Below are positions 11,607 through 22,037 of a stretch of DNA of 64,000 nucleotides, one piece after another. Made by a program: the position numbers and the translations under genes. Within the stretch, counting starts at the first letter, position 1. Every line of letters begins with the position of its first letter. Location of the stretch: positions 1,178,001 to 1,242,000 of the forward strand of contig AP026125.1 in assembly GCA_030295235.1 (NCBI GenBank). Direction: 5' to 3'. The notes beneath the pieces are model-generated. The model had not been told where the DNA came from. It saw only the letters and a program-made list of their open reading frames with translations, and searched no databases. The stretch comes from Fistulifera solaris. Taxonomy: Eukaryota > Bacillariophyta > Bacillariophyceae > Naviculales > Stauroneidaceae.

Positions 11607-11634
11607 CCACGACTGGATTCAGTCATGAGTCATG
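11607..11634 (+). repeat. dispersed GACTG/CAGTC hairpin motif, copy 1
   Basis: GACTG-GATT-CAGTC at 11611-11624 is a perfect 5-bp inverted repeat, followed at once by ATGAGTCATG, which contains a TGAGTCA bZIP-type site. Confidence 0.8.
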
Positions 11635-11817
11635 TTCATTTGAAGCGTTCACTACGTCGCGTCGAAAACGTCGCATCAGCGCAAAAACAATTCTTTACCA
11701 GCATAACTTCAAGAAGGCTTGCTATAGAACCTTATAATTTGAAGCAAAAACATTCGCAAATCGATTAATGATGTTGAAAAGCCTTCTCAACAATTCTTCG
11801 GAATTTTACTAATGTTA

Positions 11818-11862
11818 TTCGTTTCTTGCCACGATTGGAGTTCGTTTCTTGCCACGATTGGA
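11818..11862 (+). repeat. 22-bp direct duplication
   Basis: Two exact copies of a 22-bp unit starting TTCGTTTCTTGCC and separated by one G. The second copy runs into a degenerate hairpin motif copy (CACGATTGGATTGCAGTCATGA). Confidence 0.85.
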
Positions 11863-12146
11863 TTGCAGTCATGAATGATGAGTGACGACGACTGACGCTG
11901 TCTTTCGTACTTTGCCACGTCATTGTTGCGTCATAGCTATTTTTTTAACTCGGGAAGTTGAGGACAGAAACAAACGGGCACGCAAGGTTTGAGCCGCAGC
12001 GCGCGTACTAATCCGCCTTAGACTGCGACCGCCTGTCGTCCAAGAAGTCCAAATCCAAACTCGTGTGTTGCTGCCATCCCCATCAACTCTTCGCTTTTTC
12101 TCTCAGTAAATCATTGACCTTGTTTGTTAGCATACCGACTCATACA

Positions 12147-13141
12147 ATGCCTACCAAATTCGCCGATATCGATAAACCTGTCAAGGGTGAGTGTGTTCAG
12201 GGTGCTTTGATGCGAAAGGATGATGCTCGAACAACGCCATCAAGATGAATGATGATGACGTGCGCTTCATTCGGTCATACGCTGCTTTTGTACGGATCGA
12301 ACGCCTCTATCTTTTTGTCTTTGCGACTTCAAGCACATTTAACTAACCAGTTTTTTGATTTAATTCTTTTTAATAAAAAGACATCTTGAACGACGACTAC
12401 ACCTCCAAGGTCTCGCTCAAGTGCAAGAGCAATGCCGGACCCGTTGCCGTCACGATCGAGACGGAGCGAGGTGCGACCGGTGCACTTGCGTCGAAAATTG
12501 GTACCAAGTTCTCGTACGCGAAATTCAATGTCGATAAGGGACAGTTGACTGCCGATGGTGGTTCTGCTTTGGAGACGTCGATGAAGCTCACCCCAGATAT
12601 TAAGCTTTCATTCAAGACCTCGAAAGGAGCTGATTTGGGCATTGATTACACCTTGGGCAGTTTCTACGCCACCGGTGTCCTCGATGTGCAGAACATGTCC
12701 AAGGTCAGCACCTCTGCCTGCTATGCTCTTCCTTCTGGATTGAAGGTTGGTGGTGATGCCGTTTACTCTCTTTCTGGAAAGACGACCGGACTTGCCGGAT
12801 TCAATGTCGGCGCAAGCTATGCCAAAGGACCCATCTTCACCAGTCTTGTCAGCTCCAAGTTCTCCACCTACAGTGTTTCTGTTGGATACAATGTCAACCC
12901 GGACCTCACCATTGCCTCTCTAACAACTCACTCCGCTGAAAATCGCTGCAACCTTGTGGGTGTCGGTGCTTCTTACAAGAACCCCGTCATCGGCATGCTC
13001 AAGGCGAAGGTCGGCAGTGACGGAATCATCCATGCCTGCCTTGTCAAGGACATTGCACCCAAGGTGTCGTTGACGGCTTCGGGATCCATGTTGGCCACTG
13101 ATCCTTCTACCTTCAAGCCTGGTTTCGGAATTGCCATGTAA
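12147..13141 (+). CDS. VDAC: mitochondrial outer-membrane porin (VDAC)
   Basis: Voltage-dependent anion channel, a 19-strand beta-barrel that passes metabolites across the mitochondrial outer membrane. The first exon (12147-12186) encodes the N-terminal FADIDKPVKD helix start; a 194-bp intron (12187-12380, GTGAGT...AAG) follows; exon 2 runs to the TAA at 13139-13141. The spliced protein has 266 residues, slightly shorter than the usual 280. The sequence alternates hydrophobic and polar residues throughout, as expected for a barrel, and starts with the family's N-terminal DDY..K...K pattern. No frame break. Confidence 0.85.
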
Positions 13142-14181
13142 AGTTGTCAGCAGATTAAGCAGCCTTTAACGACATTTGATATTAAACAAATTGAGTTTCT
13201 AGGAACGTCGTGCATAATCCTTTTGTAGCTGTTTTTGTGTTGTGGATCACAGGATTGCTATGACTAATTCAGATTGGATACGAAGAACCATAACGAGCGG
13301 ATACAATGGTACAATACAGATTGCCTTGATACCAGAAGGCTCAACTTCCACACCGACCCTTTTCTCATATTTCATTCATTGCGTTCTAGACCGTGAGGTA
13401 GTCTACTTGATAGTATCTAAAATCGTTATGCCCGTCATTTTCAAATCGTACCTTAGCTGTTGTATTTACAAGATGAGCATGCCCCTGTCATGCGAGAAAA
13501 AACAGAAAAAAGGATATGGTGGTTTTGCTAAAAGTATGTTTTAGATGTAAGGTCTATGATATGAAAAAGGCATGTCAATTTTTGTCGTTACTTCCGTCTT
13601 GAATCTAAACCCGTAGCCCTATATTAGACGCGCTCGGACACCCTATATCCTACATTTATTCCAATACAATTTAGTTTCCGTTGATGTATCATCACTTAGC
13701 AACACATTTCCGTTGACCCTCTATCTCACGTTGCAGTTATAACTCGTATTTTACTTACTACTCGGGTTACGATACGACAACTGCCTCGCATACGTACGTC
13801 GACGGTTGAGCGTTGCGTTGGCATGCGAAAGCTTTTGGACGCTTCTTACTGAAGTACTTTTTGTGATACACTCTTAAAAGGTGGAATGAAGAAACAGCTG
13901 CACGAAACAAAACGGACGAGAGTTTACTTCAAGAAGGACACGTTCGATCTTTCTCTGTTCAGCTTCTTAATTTCAATTTCATTATAAATGAAAACACGGG
14001 TGTTTGAATTATAACACCAAAACAACAGCAATAACGAGACGAATCCTTTTATTCGGTTGGTTGCTCGACGCCAGTTTTAGAAGACATCTTGGCTTGGAAG
14101 TCGCTGCGCGAGAAAAGTGAGCGAAATCAAGAGCGACACGATTGTGGATACCTTTTGTTGGAAAGCTTAACGGCACGTAAA
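13142..14181. other. intergenic region, nothing recognised
   Basis: About 1 kb of AT-rich sequence between two plus-strand genes. Short open frames lack motifs and codon structure. No tRNA, repeat or hairpin stood out. Confidence 0.5.
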
Positions 14182-16400
14182 ATGAGACAATCAGGAAGAT
14201 GGAAGAGAGCATTGATCGGCACAGTTGTAGGTGGTTTCGTCGGTAGTACAAAATCTAGCTGGGTCGATCCTGACACTCCAGCTGTTGAAAAGGTACCCCA
14301 ACGACGAGCACTCACTCCTGGAGATAACCGACACTACAATCTAGTAAGTAAAGGCAGACCGCAAACGGTTTGTTTCTTCTCTGTGTGTTTGTGTCTGTGC
14401 TGTAACTCAATAAACGTCTCTCGATTTGCAGGTATTCTCAGATGAATTCGAAATCGACGGCAGAACGTTCAACGACGGCTACGACCCACGCTGGACGGCC
14501 ATAAACAAAAATGATTGTGAGTATTGAGGCGTATTGACGTTGATCGGAACTATTTGATCTCATGACACCTTGTACTTTAGATACAAATAAGGCGCTCCAT
14601 TTTTACAGCTCCGAAAATGCAAAGACAAAAAATGGTGTGTTAAAGATTCTGACGGAGCAAAAGAGAATTCTTACAAAGCATTTGACGAAACAAAAAAGAC
14701 GTTTTATGCCGATAAAAAGTACATACAATCTGCTATGCTTCAAAGCTGGAATAAGTTTTGTTTTGTTGGGGGAATCATTGAATTCAGAGCTAAGTTGCCA
14801 GGCGACCCAAAGATCGGAGGACTGTGGCCAGCACGTAAGTGTTCAATTGTGTTCCTAGCGCTGTGCATGATTTCAAAAGGCTAACGTACGCTGTCAAAAT
14901 AGTTTGGATGCTTGGGAATTTGGCAAGAGCGACCTATGTCGGCTCATCAGATTACATGTGGCCCTACAGCTACAATCGTTGCGACTCACGGACACGAATA
15001 AGTCAGGGAAATAGACGCGTGCGCGAAGGTGAACCATTACGGGATGCAGGCTTACACTGGTAGAGGGGCCCCAGAGATAGATATTATAGAAGCTATGCAA
15101 GGCGAAGCTGGGAAGTTACCTAGCACATATATCCAAAGGCCATATCAATCAACGTCGCTACAAATAGCACCCGGAGTGGAAATTGACCGACCTATTCTCG
15201 GAAAGCGGCCTCATGAGGTAAGTTGGAACTATGAAATAATACGCTTCGGAATCGAGTAGTCACATCTCACATTTGGATACAGGGCCACTGGTACGAAGAT
15301 CTGGATTATGGCAATAGCACTAATGTCACCGTCGACCTCAATCCGTTCTTCTACGGCGTCACCTTGGTCCACAAGCCAAAGCAATACACGTATCAAGCCG
15401 ACGCGATATCTGCCAATCTACAACTAAACGATACACATTACAACTCTATGCACTTATATCGTGTTGAGTGGGAGCCTCCTGCTGAAGATGGCTCCGGCGG
15501 ATACTTGAGATGGTACACAGACGAAAAGTTTGTGTTCGGTATAAATGGTGATAGTTTGAGTATTATGCAGTCAGAGATCCCAAGCGAACCTATGTATCTT
15601 CTTATGAATACTGCCGTTTCAAGCTCATGGGGATTCCCGGCACCATGTCCCGACAATTGCGAGTGCGAATGCTTCGAGTGCGGAAATCCTGCGTGTCAGT
15701 GTGCGTTGCCAACAGATTACTGCAATAACTTCCCAGCCAGCTTTGAAATTGATTATGTTCGTGTCTACCAAGCGGTTAATGAATCGAGACATATTTTGGG
15801 ATGTTCTCCAGAAAGTAGGCCGACGGAAAAATGGATTGAGGGCCACGCTCAGCGATACATGGAGGAAGGGGACAAAGCGCCACTAAGGCCGCTTCAGACA
15901 GGCGGAATGCCGTGCGAAAAGGACAGGGACTGTGGAGGAAAATTACACGGCATATGCATATCGGGTAGATGTGCATGCGAAGATGGATACACGGGGCCGA
16001 ACTGTCTTGCCCACGCTGGATTCTATGACGAAGATACTGGCGCTCATCCTGAACCTTTTCTTTGTAAGTTAACCAATCGTCAGCCCGCATGTTCGCCCGT
16101 TTAGTTCTCACTTATTTCCTTGTTTTAGTGAGTAAAATCGTTGTTCCGAAAAGTCTTCTGATGGCCGCTCTTTTACTAGTGGCCGGCTTTCTGTTCAGCT
16201 TGCTGAGAACAACTCGACTGAAGTTTGAAGAAGCACGGTATCAAAAAATTCCAAACGTTGGTTCGGACAGAGCAGATGTACCAGTAGTAAATGGTTCTGT
16301 GGCGTCTTATCAACAGAACCCGCCTCAGTTTAACTATGCTGTCCCAGAAGAAAAGGTCAACACCTACTGTGTGATTGACTCGCGACTAGTAGATACTTGA
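14182..16400 (+). CDS. SKN1/KRE6-like GH16 1,6-beta-transglycosylase with EGF-like module
   Basis: Glycoside hydrolase family 16 enzyme of the SKN1/KRE6 type. In yeast these proteins act in beta-1,6-glucan synthesis, and diatom homologues are reported as 1,6-beta-transglycosylases that branch the storage glucan chrysolaminarin. Six exons: 14182-14343, 14432-14516, 14581-14834, 14903-15217, 15283-16063, 16129-16400, all with GT-AG borders. The catalytic motif EIDIIE lies in exon 4. Exon 5 contains the conserved Trp/Cys-rich end of the GH16 domain and then a six-Cys EGF-like module (CEKDRDC...[12 protein letters not shown]). Exon 6 encodes one transmembrane helix and a short tail. One A is missing at 14659-14662 and one G is extra at 15006-15008; corrected length is 622 residues. 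A type I-like membrane protein of the endomembrane system or vacuole is likely. Confidence 0.85.
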
Positions 16401-16444
16401 AATAGCTCGATATCCGTGTGATGTATGCCGAAACGCCGGTGTCT

Positions 16445-17658
16445 TCAATACAACAACCTGCAAAATAAGCGCGAAAAGTGTTAATTTGGTCTGACTTGTC
16501 TTTTGATAAGGCGCATGGACATACCTTACTAAGAACATTCGATCCCAATATTTTCCTGTTACGTAAAGAAGGTCGGGGTCCCTTGAAACGGAGATCCCAT
16601 TGAAAACTTCCGCACCTCTTCCTTGTTCTTCTCGTTCCTCCTCTGGCCACAACGAACTGAAGTCTATGTATAATTAATAAGAACACAGTCGGACAGCGCA
16701 ATAGTTCCGAGTTCCGAACAAAGGTGCTTACCGTATTCCTTTTCCACTACCCCCGTCTCCGGATCGATAACAATGAGAACGTCCTCGTACCATATATTTG
16801 CCAGAACTTTGCCTCTCCACCATTCCAACTCGTTGATATTCTTGGAATTTCTCGAATTTTGCCGTTTCACTTCGACTTTCCGTTTCAAAGCAAAAGTATC
16901 CGGATCCCAAAAATGCAAGAACTTCGAACCATCACTAGCGATAAGCTCATGTTTCGACGCGTCATACGTCAATCCCCATCCCTCTCCCGTCGTTGTATTG
17001 AAATGAAATTGATCCGGGGGCGCAGATATGTTCTTGGAGTCGAAGATGAATCCGCGTTTCGCTTTGTAAGTAAGCACGTAAAGCTTCGAGTCCACAATTG
17101 TCAGCCCTTCTCCGAAATATTTGCTACCCGAAGGAAAAGGCTGAGATTCAATGACTTCACCCGTTTCTGGATTCAATCTTTGAACTTTCGAGTGCCCATT
17201 CATACCGCTGCTTTCGAACAATGAGCCATTGAAATACGCCAGCCCTTCTCTGCGGAACAAAGCAAGCCAAGAGTGAGAGTAATTTCAACCAGGCAGCCAT
17301 TAAACGTGGTGATTCAAATGTACACTGACATGAACGAATTGCTATCATGCTCTAGTTGTTTGACAATCTCGTATTTGATTCCGTCTTCGATCGCTACAAC
17401 GGCGGCGGCCCAGCTTGCTTCTTCGTCGCTCATCGTTTTTTCTGGTGTCTCGTCGTCAATCAGGACATCGGTTTTCACAACATCATTTCGACGGTAGAAG
17501 AATGCCAGAGACGCTATGACGCCACCCAGAAGAAGAGAGACAAGAACAAAACCCGCCGTAACTTTTCGCGGACTTCTCCTTTCAACAATGTCTCTGGGAA
17601 GTGACATTTCGAGGTTTTGTCGTCCTCGAGGGAACGTCATTTCAACATCGCCGCTCAT
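16445..17658 (-). CDS. glutaminyl-peptide cyclotransferase, plant type, membrane-anchored
   Basis: Glutamine cyclotransferase of the plant/bacterial beta-propeller type, which converts N-terminal Gln to pyroglutamate. Four exons: 17658-17330, 17249-16732, 16663-16525 and a tiny 13-nt last exon 16457-16445; all introns are GT-AG and the spliced length is 999 nt, or 332 residues, with no frame break. An N-terminal helix of about 22 hydrophobic residues (GFVLVSLLLGGVIASLAFF) predicts a type II membrane anchor, so the enzyme domain faces the ER/Golgi lumen. Family motifs visible are QLEHDSNSF, EGLAYFNGSLFESSG, the FGEGLT segment, ELEWW...ANIW and LYVTGKYW. It converges with the glycosidase gene, 44 bp away. 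Confidence 0.85.
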
Positions 17659-19067
17659 TGTTCTGTTTCTCCTTTTGCTCTCAATCGATAGGTTTCGTTT
17701 CTGCAACAGCGAAGAGAACTTGCTGATGGTCGGTAAATAGTGTACGTAAACGTGATATCAATGAGAGTTCACGGACAAATCGAAGACTAGACTAAGAGCA
17801 GGGACTAAATGGGGTGACATTGCATGCAAAGAAAGGAAGTGTGGAGGCAGTTTTGGTCACGAGAGGATTGAGTCGTCTCCTCGTCTGTTGTCATCCCTTG
17901 GTCTGTTCGTGCTGCGTCAATGAGTTCAAATTTTTCTTTTCCATAGTAAATCTTTTTGTTACGGAAGTCCTCCGTAAGTCTCTTTTTCAACCATAGTGAT
18001 GAGTACCCCATTCAACACAAGAATTAATACTTGTCTCGCAGCCCTGCGAGATCTTTAATCTATGTAGGAAACCTACCTGAAAACACGCAGCCGGCAAAGA
18101 GGGGAGGGGTGGTTCGGGTATAAGACAAGTCCTTTGGAAACACAGTAAAAAGTATAACACGCGTATCAGCTACAATGTATCATGGTATACCGTCTACGTA
18201 CGCACAGGAGTGCACCCCTCCTACAAGTTTTCTGTTCCAGCCACACCAGCGGTATTTGTTTAGGCCATGTTTGCTTATTCAGCGGTCTTCGCTTAGATGA
18301 CACAAATCTAACAAATTTGAAGATCAATCATACTTACAGAGGCAAACGCCATACTCGCCTGCCGAGTCTTTCCATCAAAAAAAAGAGTGAGTCTCACTTT
18401 CGTTCCAGCATCATTCAGACCATGTTTTGTTCCTGTTCAATGCAAATGAAACATTCATCACGACGCAATGAAATGAGTCGTTGACGATGTCCGTGCTCAA
18501 TATTCTTGGTAGTGAATCGAAGAAGATCATCATATTCGACTTCGCTACCATCCCGTCATCGTCGTGCGCTGCTCGAGAGCCGTTTTCCCTTCATTCAATC
18601 GTTTGACGATCAAGGAGAAAGATCAGTTGCCATTCGACTGCGCTTTTCATTCGCAAATAACTCGTCGTGGCCGGTGACCTCGTCAAGAAGGTCGTCGTCG
18701 TTCTCTCCCTTCCCTTCTTCGCATTTCGCATGAATGTTCCTCGTGCGTCGTGTCAAAACGGTCTCCGTAGAATTCCTACGGCGTCTTACGCTACTTTGTT
18801 CGGTACAGTCGTGCGACGCAGTCTGCGCGAGAGTGTAGAAAGAAGTCGTTTGAATCTCCAAAAACCGTTAATTCTGATGATCTCGCACGCCGGCATGTCC
18901 TGTCACATAGACGTGCAACTAGCTCTTCATGGCTATCAAACTCTCATTGATAGAAAGTTTGAATTTCATTGCATCACAAGGATTCTGCCCCTTGCTGATC
19001 AAAGAATTAATCCACTCCCTCCATCAATAGCCAATCGATCTTACCGCCCTTGATATACTATCGACCA
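17659..19067. other. intergenic region, nothing recognised
   Basis: A 1.4-kb spacer between divergent genes. Several short frames exist (for example 18667-19053 on the plus strand) but none shows a domain or start context. The right part may contain the 5' UTR of the HMG-box gene. No repeat stood out. Confidence 0.45.
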
Positions 19068-20097
19068 ATGTCGCTCACCTTTGCCACCCCGCTCAAACAG
19101 ATTCAAGATAATCATCAAAACGATATGAAAGAAGAACTGGACTTGAAGTCGAAGGACAAACTTCCTCTTCCGTCGAAGCGACCCTCTAAGAAGAAGCCAA
19201 AAGACAAGCCGAAGCGTCCACTCAGTGCTTATAACTTCTTTTTTTAAGGAAGAGCGTGAAAAGATCCTCAAAGTTGTGCTCGCAGATGACCCCGAGAAGG
19301 TTGACAACAATCCCGAGTCAGAAGACTATCTCGACGAAGAAATGCTGAAGCGCCTCCGCAAAGAGGGCGGCAAAGTATCTTTTGAAGGTAAGATTTGTTT
19401 GCGACAACGACTAGTCGAGATCGATGTGTCTCACGTAATGTTATATTCAGAGATGGGAAAGCTAATTGGTCAACGATGGAAAAACATTGAAGGTGACAAT
19501 CTTACACGCTTTTCTGAGATGGCGACAGAGGACACTGAGCGTTACAAGAAAGAAATGGCTGAGTACAACGGTCGACAAGAGCAGAAAATGAGAAACGAAG
19601 CTTTGAAGCCCTCCGCCCCTGCTTTCTCACGCGCCGATATGAGCAAAGGTCACATGATGGATCCAAGCCGAGGTGGTTACCCAGACGGCTCTGGTTTCGG
19701 TAATCCAGCTATGGGCGGATATCCTGGCTATGGCATGGGCTTCGGATACGGCATGGGCATGGAAGGCATGTACCCCCCTCCTTATGGCGGATACCCAGGC
19801 ATGGGAGGCCCGATGGGTCCTGACATGGGCCGCATGGAAGGTGGTCAGTACGGAGGGCCTCCTCCCATGTACGGAATGATGGGCGGCTATCCCATGGGAT
19901 ACGGGTAAGTATTGTTTAAGTATAAAAGGTATTCGTTCGCAACATCGGTCTTACATTTAATCGATCGTCTCCGCAGACCTGGCCCCGAAGGATACGGCCC
20001 ACCGCCGCCGGGACAGCAGCCTCCTCCAATGGACCCATCGGGTGGTCCTCCTCCAATGTACGGATACGGTCCTCCTTCCGGTTGGGGACACCAGTAA
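19068..20097 (+). CDS. HMG-box protein with Gly/Met/Pro-rich tail
   Basis: High-mobility-group B-type DNA-binding protein, probably a chromatin architectural factor. A Lys-rich N-terminus leads into one HMG box (PKRPLSAYNFFF...EMGKLIGQRWKNI...RFSEMATEDTERYKKEM), with an unusual acidic insertion between helix 1 and helix 2. The C-terminus is a long Gly/Met/Tyr/Pro-rich, disordered tail. Introns are at 19388-19450 and 19905-19976 (both GTAAG...AG). The T-run at 19239-19245 has one base too many, which creates a false stop inside the box; corrected, the three exons give 297 residues. An upstream non-coding exon is possible. Confidence 0.82.
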
Positions 20098-20461
20098 GGT
20101 CACAATTGAACTCGGTGTAGTAAACAGCTCATCTGGAGAGTGAGTTGAGGAAATATATATATATGAATAATGTGGTACTATAATCTTTGATTTACCTTTC
20201 AACAAATAAAGTTGCATATTACGTAGGCCACACTTCTAGACGCCATACACACAAGTATTTCCTTGAGGTCTTGCACGCCGGTCCAAAAAAGTCCCCATTG
20301 TTTTCTGATGGGCTTTATTGCCCAGCTTTTATTTGAACTGTTGAAAGTGCAACCATGTCTAGTAGCATCAACAATACAAGCCTCGATACTTTGTGATGCG
20401 CGATGAGAATCTTTTCAAATCATCATCGTTATCGTCCCCATCATTAATCACATTAGTTTTT

Positions 20462-20490
20462 CACGACTGAATATCAGTCATCAGTCATCA
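20462..20490 (+). repeat. dispersed hairpin motif, copy 2
   Basis: CACGACTG-AATAT-CAGTCATCAGTCATCAG: inverted GACTG/CAGTC arms followed by a tandem CAGTCAT. Confidence 0.75.
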
Positions 20491-20688
20491 GTAATAATTA
20501 TTTAATCTATTCGTCTTTCTTCTAGTTTAATATGCCCCTTCTGTCGATGATGTAGTGCTTTATTACCTTAAACATCGCTTTTAACAACTTATCTCTGTGT
20601 TCTAAAGTCGATAAAGTCGTCATGCGGAGCGTTTATTGATTGTCCATTGACCGTACACTATACCCGCAAAGTGTAGATTACTTTTCAT

Positions 20689-20717
20689 CACGACTGCCTT
20701 TCAGTCATGAGTCATGA
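20689..20717 (+). repeat. dispersed hairpin motif, copy 3
   Basis: CACGACTG-CCTTT-CAGTC followed by ATGAGTCATGA. Arms are perfect and a TGAGTCA site follows, as in copy 1. Confidence 0.8.
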
Positions 20718-21159
20718 ATTATAATTGCGACCCGAACCATGCCTGTGAGCGAATGGGTGTGACTATGTTCGTTTTGCTAACAACTCGTTAAACGCAATAA
20801 ACTCGTTATAGCATAAGAAGCAATTTCAATGCACTTCTCGTTTATTTTGGCGGAAGCCGTTGCGGAGCACTTTGAAAAACGAGTATTCTTGGTCAAGGTG
20901 AAAGTGACGTCTCACTAGCCACTTAGCCTTTGGCACTCCATTTGTGCAGTCCCGTCATTCGAAGTTCGATATGTTCAATCGAACATCGCAAAAAAGGTAT
21001 TGCAGCACTTCTCTATTGAATGGTCTTTCTATCTCTATTTTCTATTGTTGCCATCAAAGAAGGGAGTAAAAAAAATGAATTAGGCATAACGACTGAAAAG
21101 AAATCAACATCGGGAGCGAATCAACAATAATCGTGAAAAGTCATTCGGAAACCAGCGTC

Positions 21160-21975
21160 ATGAATTGCAAAGAACATTATTTACCTGAGCTCGAATTGTC
21201 GACTGCGCAAGTGCGCTCTGCTTTGCAATGTATTCTTCATACAATACTGTTGTAAGTGACAACACCGGTCAGCGAGTTGTTTCAGCACATCATCAGCCTC
21301 ACCTTTCCGTTAGCCTACGTTCCCCAGGGCCTGTCACGCCGAAGGACGTTGAATGCGAAGACTTTAACTTAACGTATGCCCGAATTGCCAACAATCATCA
21401 AAATCAGCCCCCAAACAAGGCCATGGGCAATATAGTACATTCATTGGAAAATGACATTGACCAGAAGGTAGACGATGCGATTGAGTCATTTCTTCGAACG
21501 CTTTCACAAATTGGTCCTGAGCTGCTGAGTGGTTGTTTAACGGTTAGTTTCTTTGAGCGTCGGGCAACAAGACAATTATTTGGTCTCGTTTCACATGAAG
21601 AGCGAGTGGTGTTCGAGCAGTGGGTGATACGTCTAGTTGTCAATAACACGCCTCGACCTATAAGTAACGACTCGGCGGCTCTTATGGAAAGACAACGCAT
21701 ACAGGTACGTCAATTGCCCAAAGCTAAGAGCGGAGAAAGTGCTATTCTTTGTAAGTGCGCAATCACTGATAGAGTCTGTTGTCTTTCAGGATACGGCGGA
21801 AGGAATGCTCCGTTCCGTATTGAGTAAGATCTTTGAAATTACCGGCGGGCCGATCGATCATCTTCCCCCGGTCATGTACGAGTTTGATATCAGTTGCTCA
21901 AAGAGAGCCGATGATCGAGAAAATGTATATTCGAGGGTCGCAAACATGCCTCCAATACTTAATCTCACCACTTAG
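21160..21975 (+). CDS. ATG101: autophagy-related protein 101
   Basis: HORMA-domain protein of the ATG1/ULK initiation complex, which with ATG13 starts autophagosome formation. The start at 21160 gives MNCKEHY..., like the N-terminus of animal ATG101, followed by the conserved VRSALQCILHTIL helix. Further family motifs are TPKDVEC...LTYARI, VSFFERR, FEQWVIRL and, after an intron at 21705-21789, HLPPVMYEFDIS near the C-terminus. The frame shifts by one near 21250-21251; a missing T (giving HTILF) restores 243 residues. A very short intron there is less likely because its phase does not fit. It converges with the PhyH-type gene, 62 bp between stops. Confidence 0.8.
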
Positions 21976-22037
21976 AGACGTCTAAACGATTAAAAACTAC
22001 GACGATCTATTATGAATGTAGAGCTCTACTGCATCTT

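Larger units (their letters stand above)
11076..12146. other. intergenic region upstream of porin, with hairpin motifs
   Basis: Non-coding 1.07 kb. It holds two copies of the dispersed CACGACTG...CAGTCATGA hairpin motif (about 11607-11634 and 11851-11880) and a 22-bp direct duplication (11818-11839 and 11841-11862, period 23). No gene or RNA is visible. Confidence 0.6.
20098..21159. other. intergenic region with two hairpin motif copies
   Basis: Just over 1 kb without a gene. It contains a short TA repeat after the HMG-box gene (around 20152-20165) and two copies of the dispersed hairpin motif at 20462-20490 and 20689-20717. Confidence 0.6.

Noticed and set aside
18667-19053. Plus-strand frame of 128 codons upstream of the HMG-box gene
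   Set aside because: No domain, starts at a non-ATG codon, and lies in a promoter or UTR position.
19388-19450. Continuous frame through the HMG-box region (no intron)
   Set aside because: The inserted residues would interrupt the HMG box, whereas removing 19388-19450 with GT-AG borders restores it.
21252-21285. 34-bp intron at the start of ATG101
   Set aside because: Too short for splicing and out of phase; a missing T explains the shift and restores the family motif.
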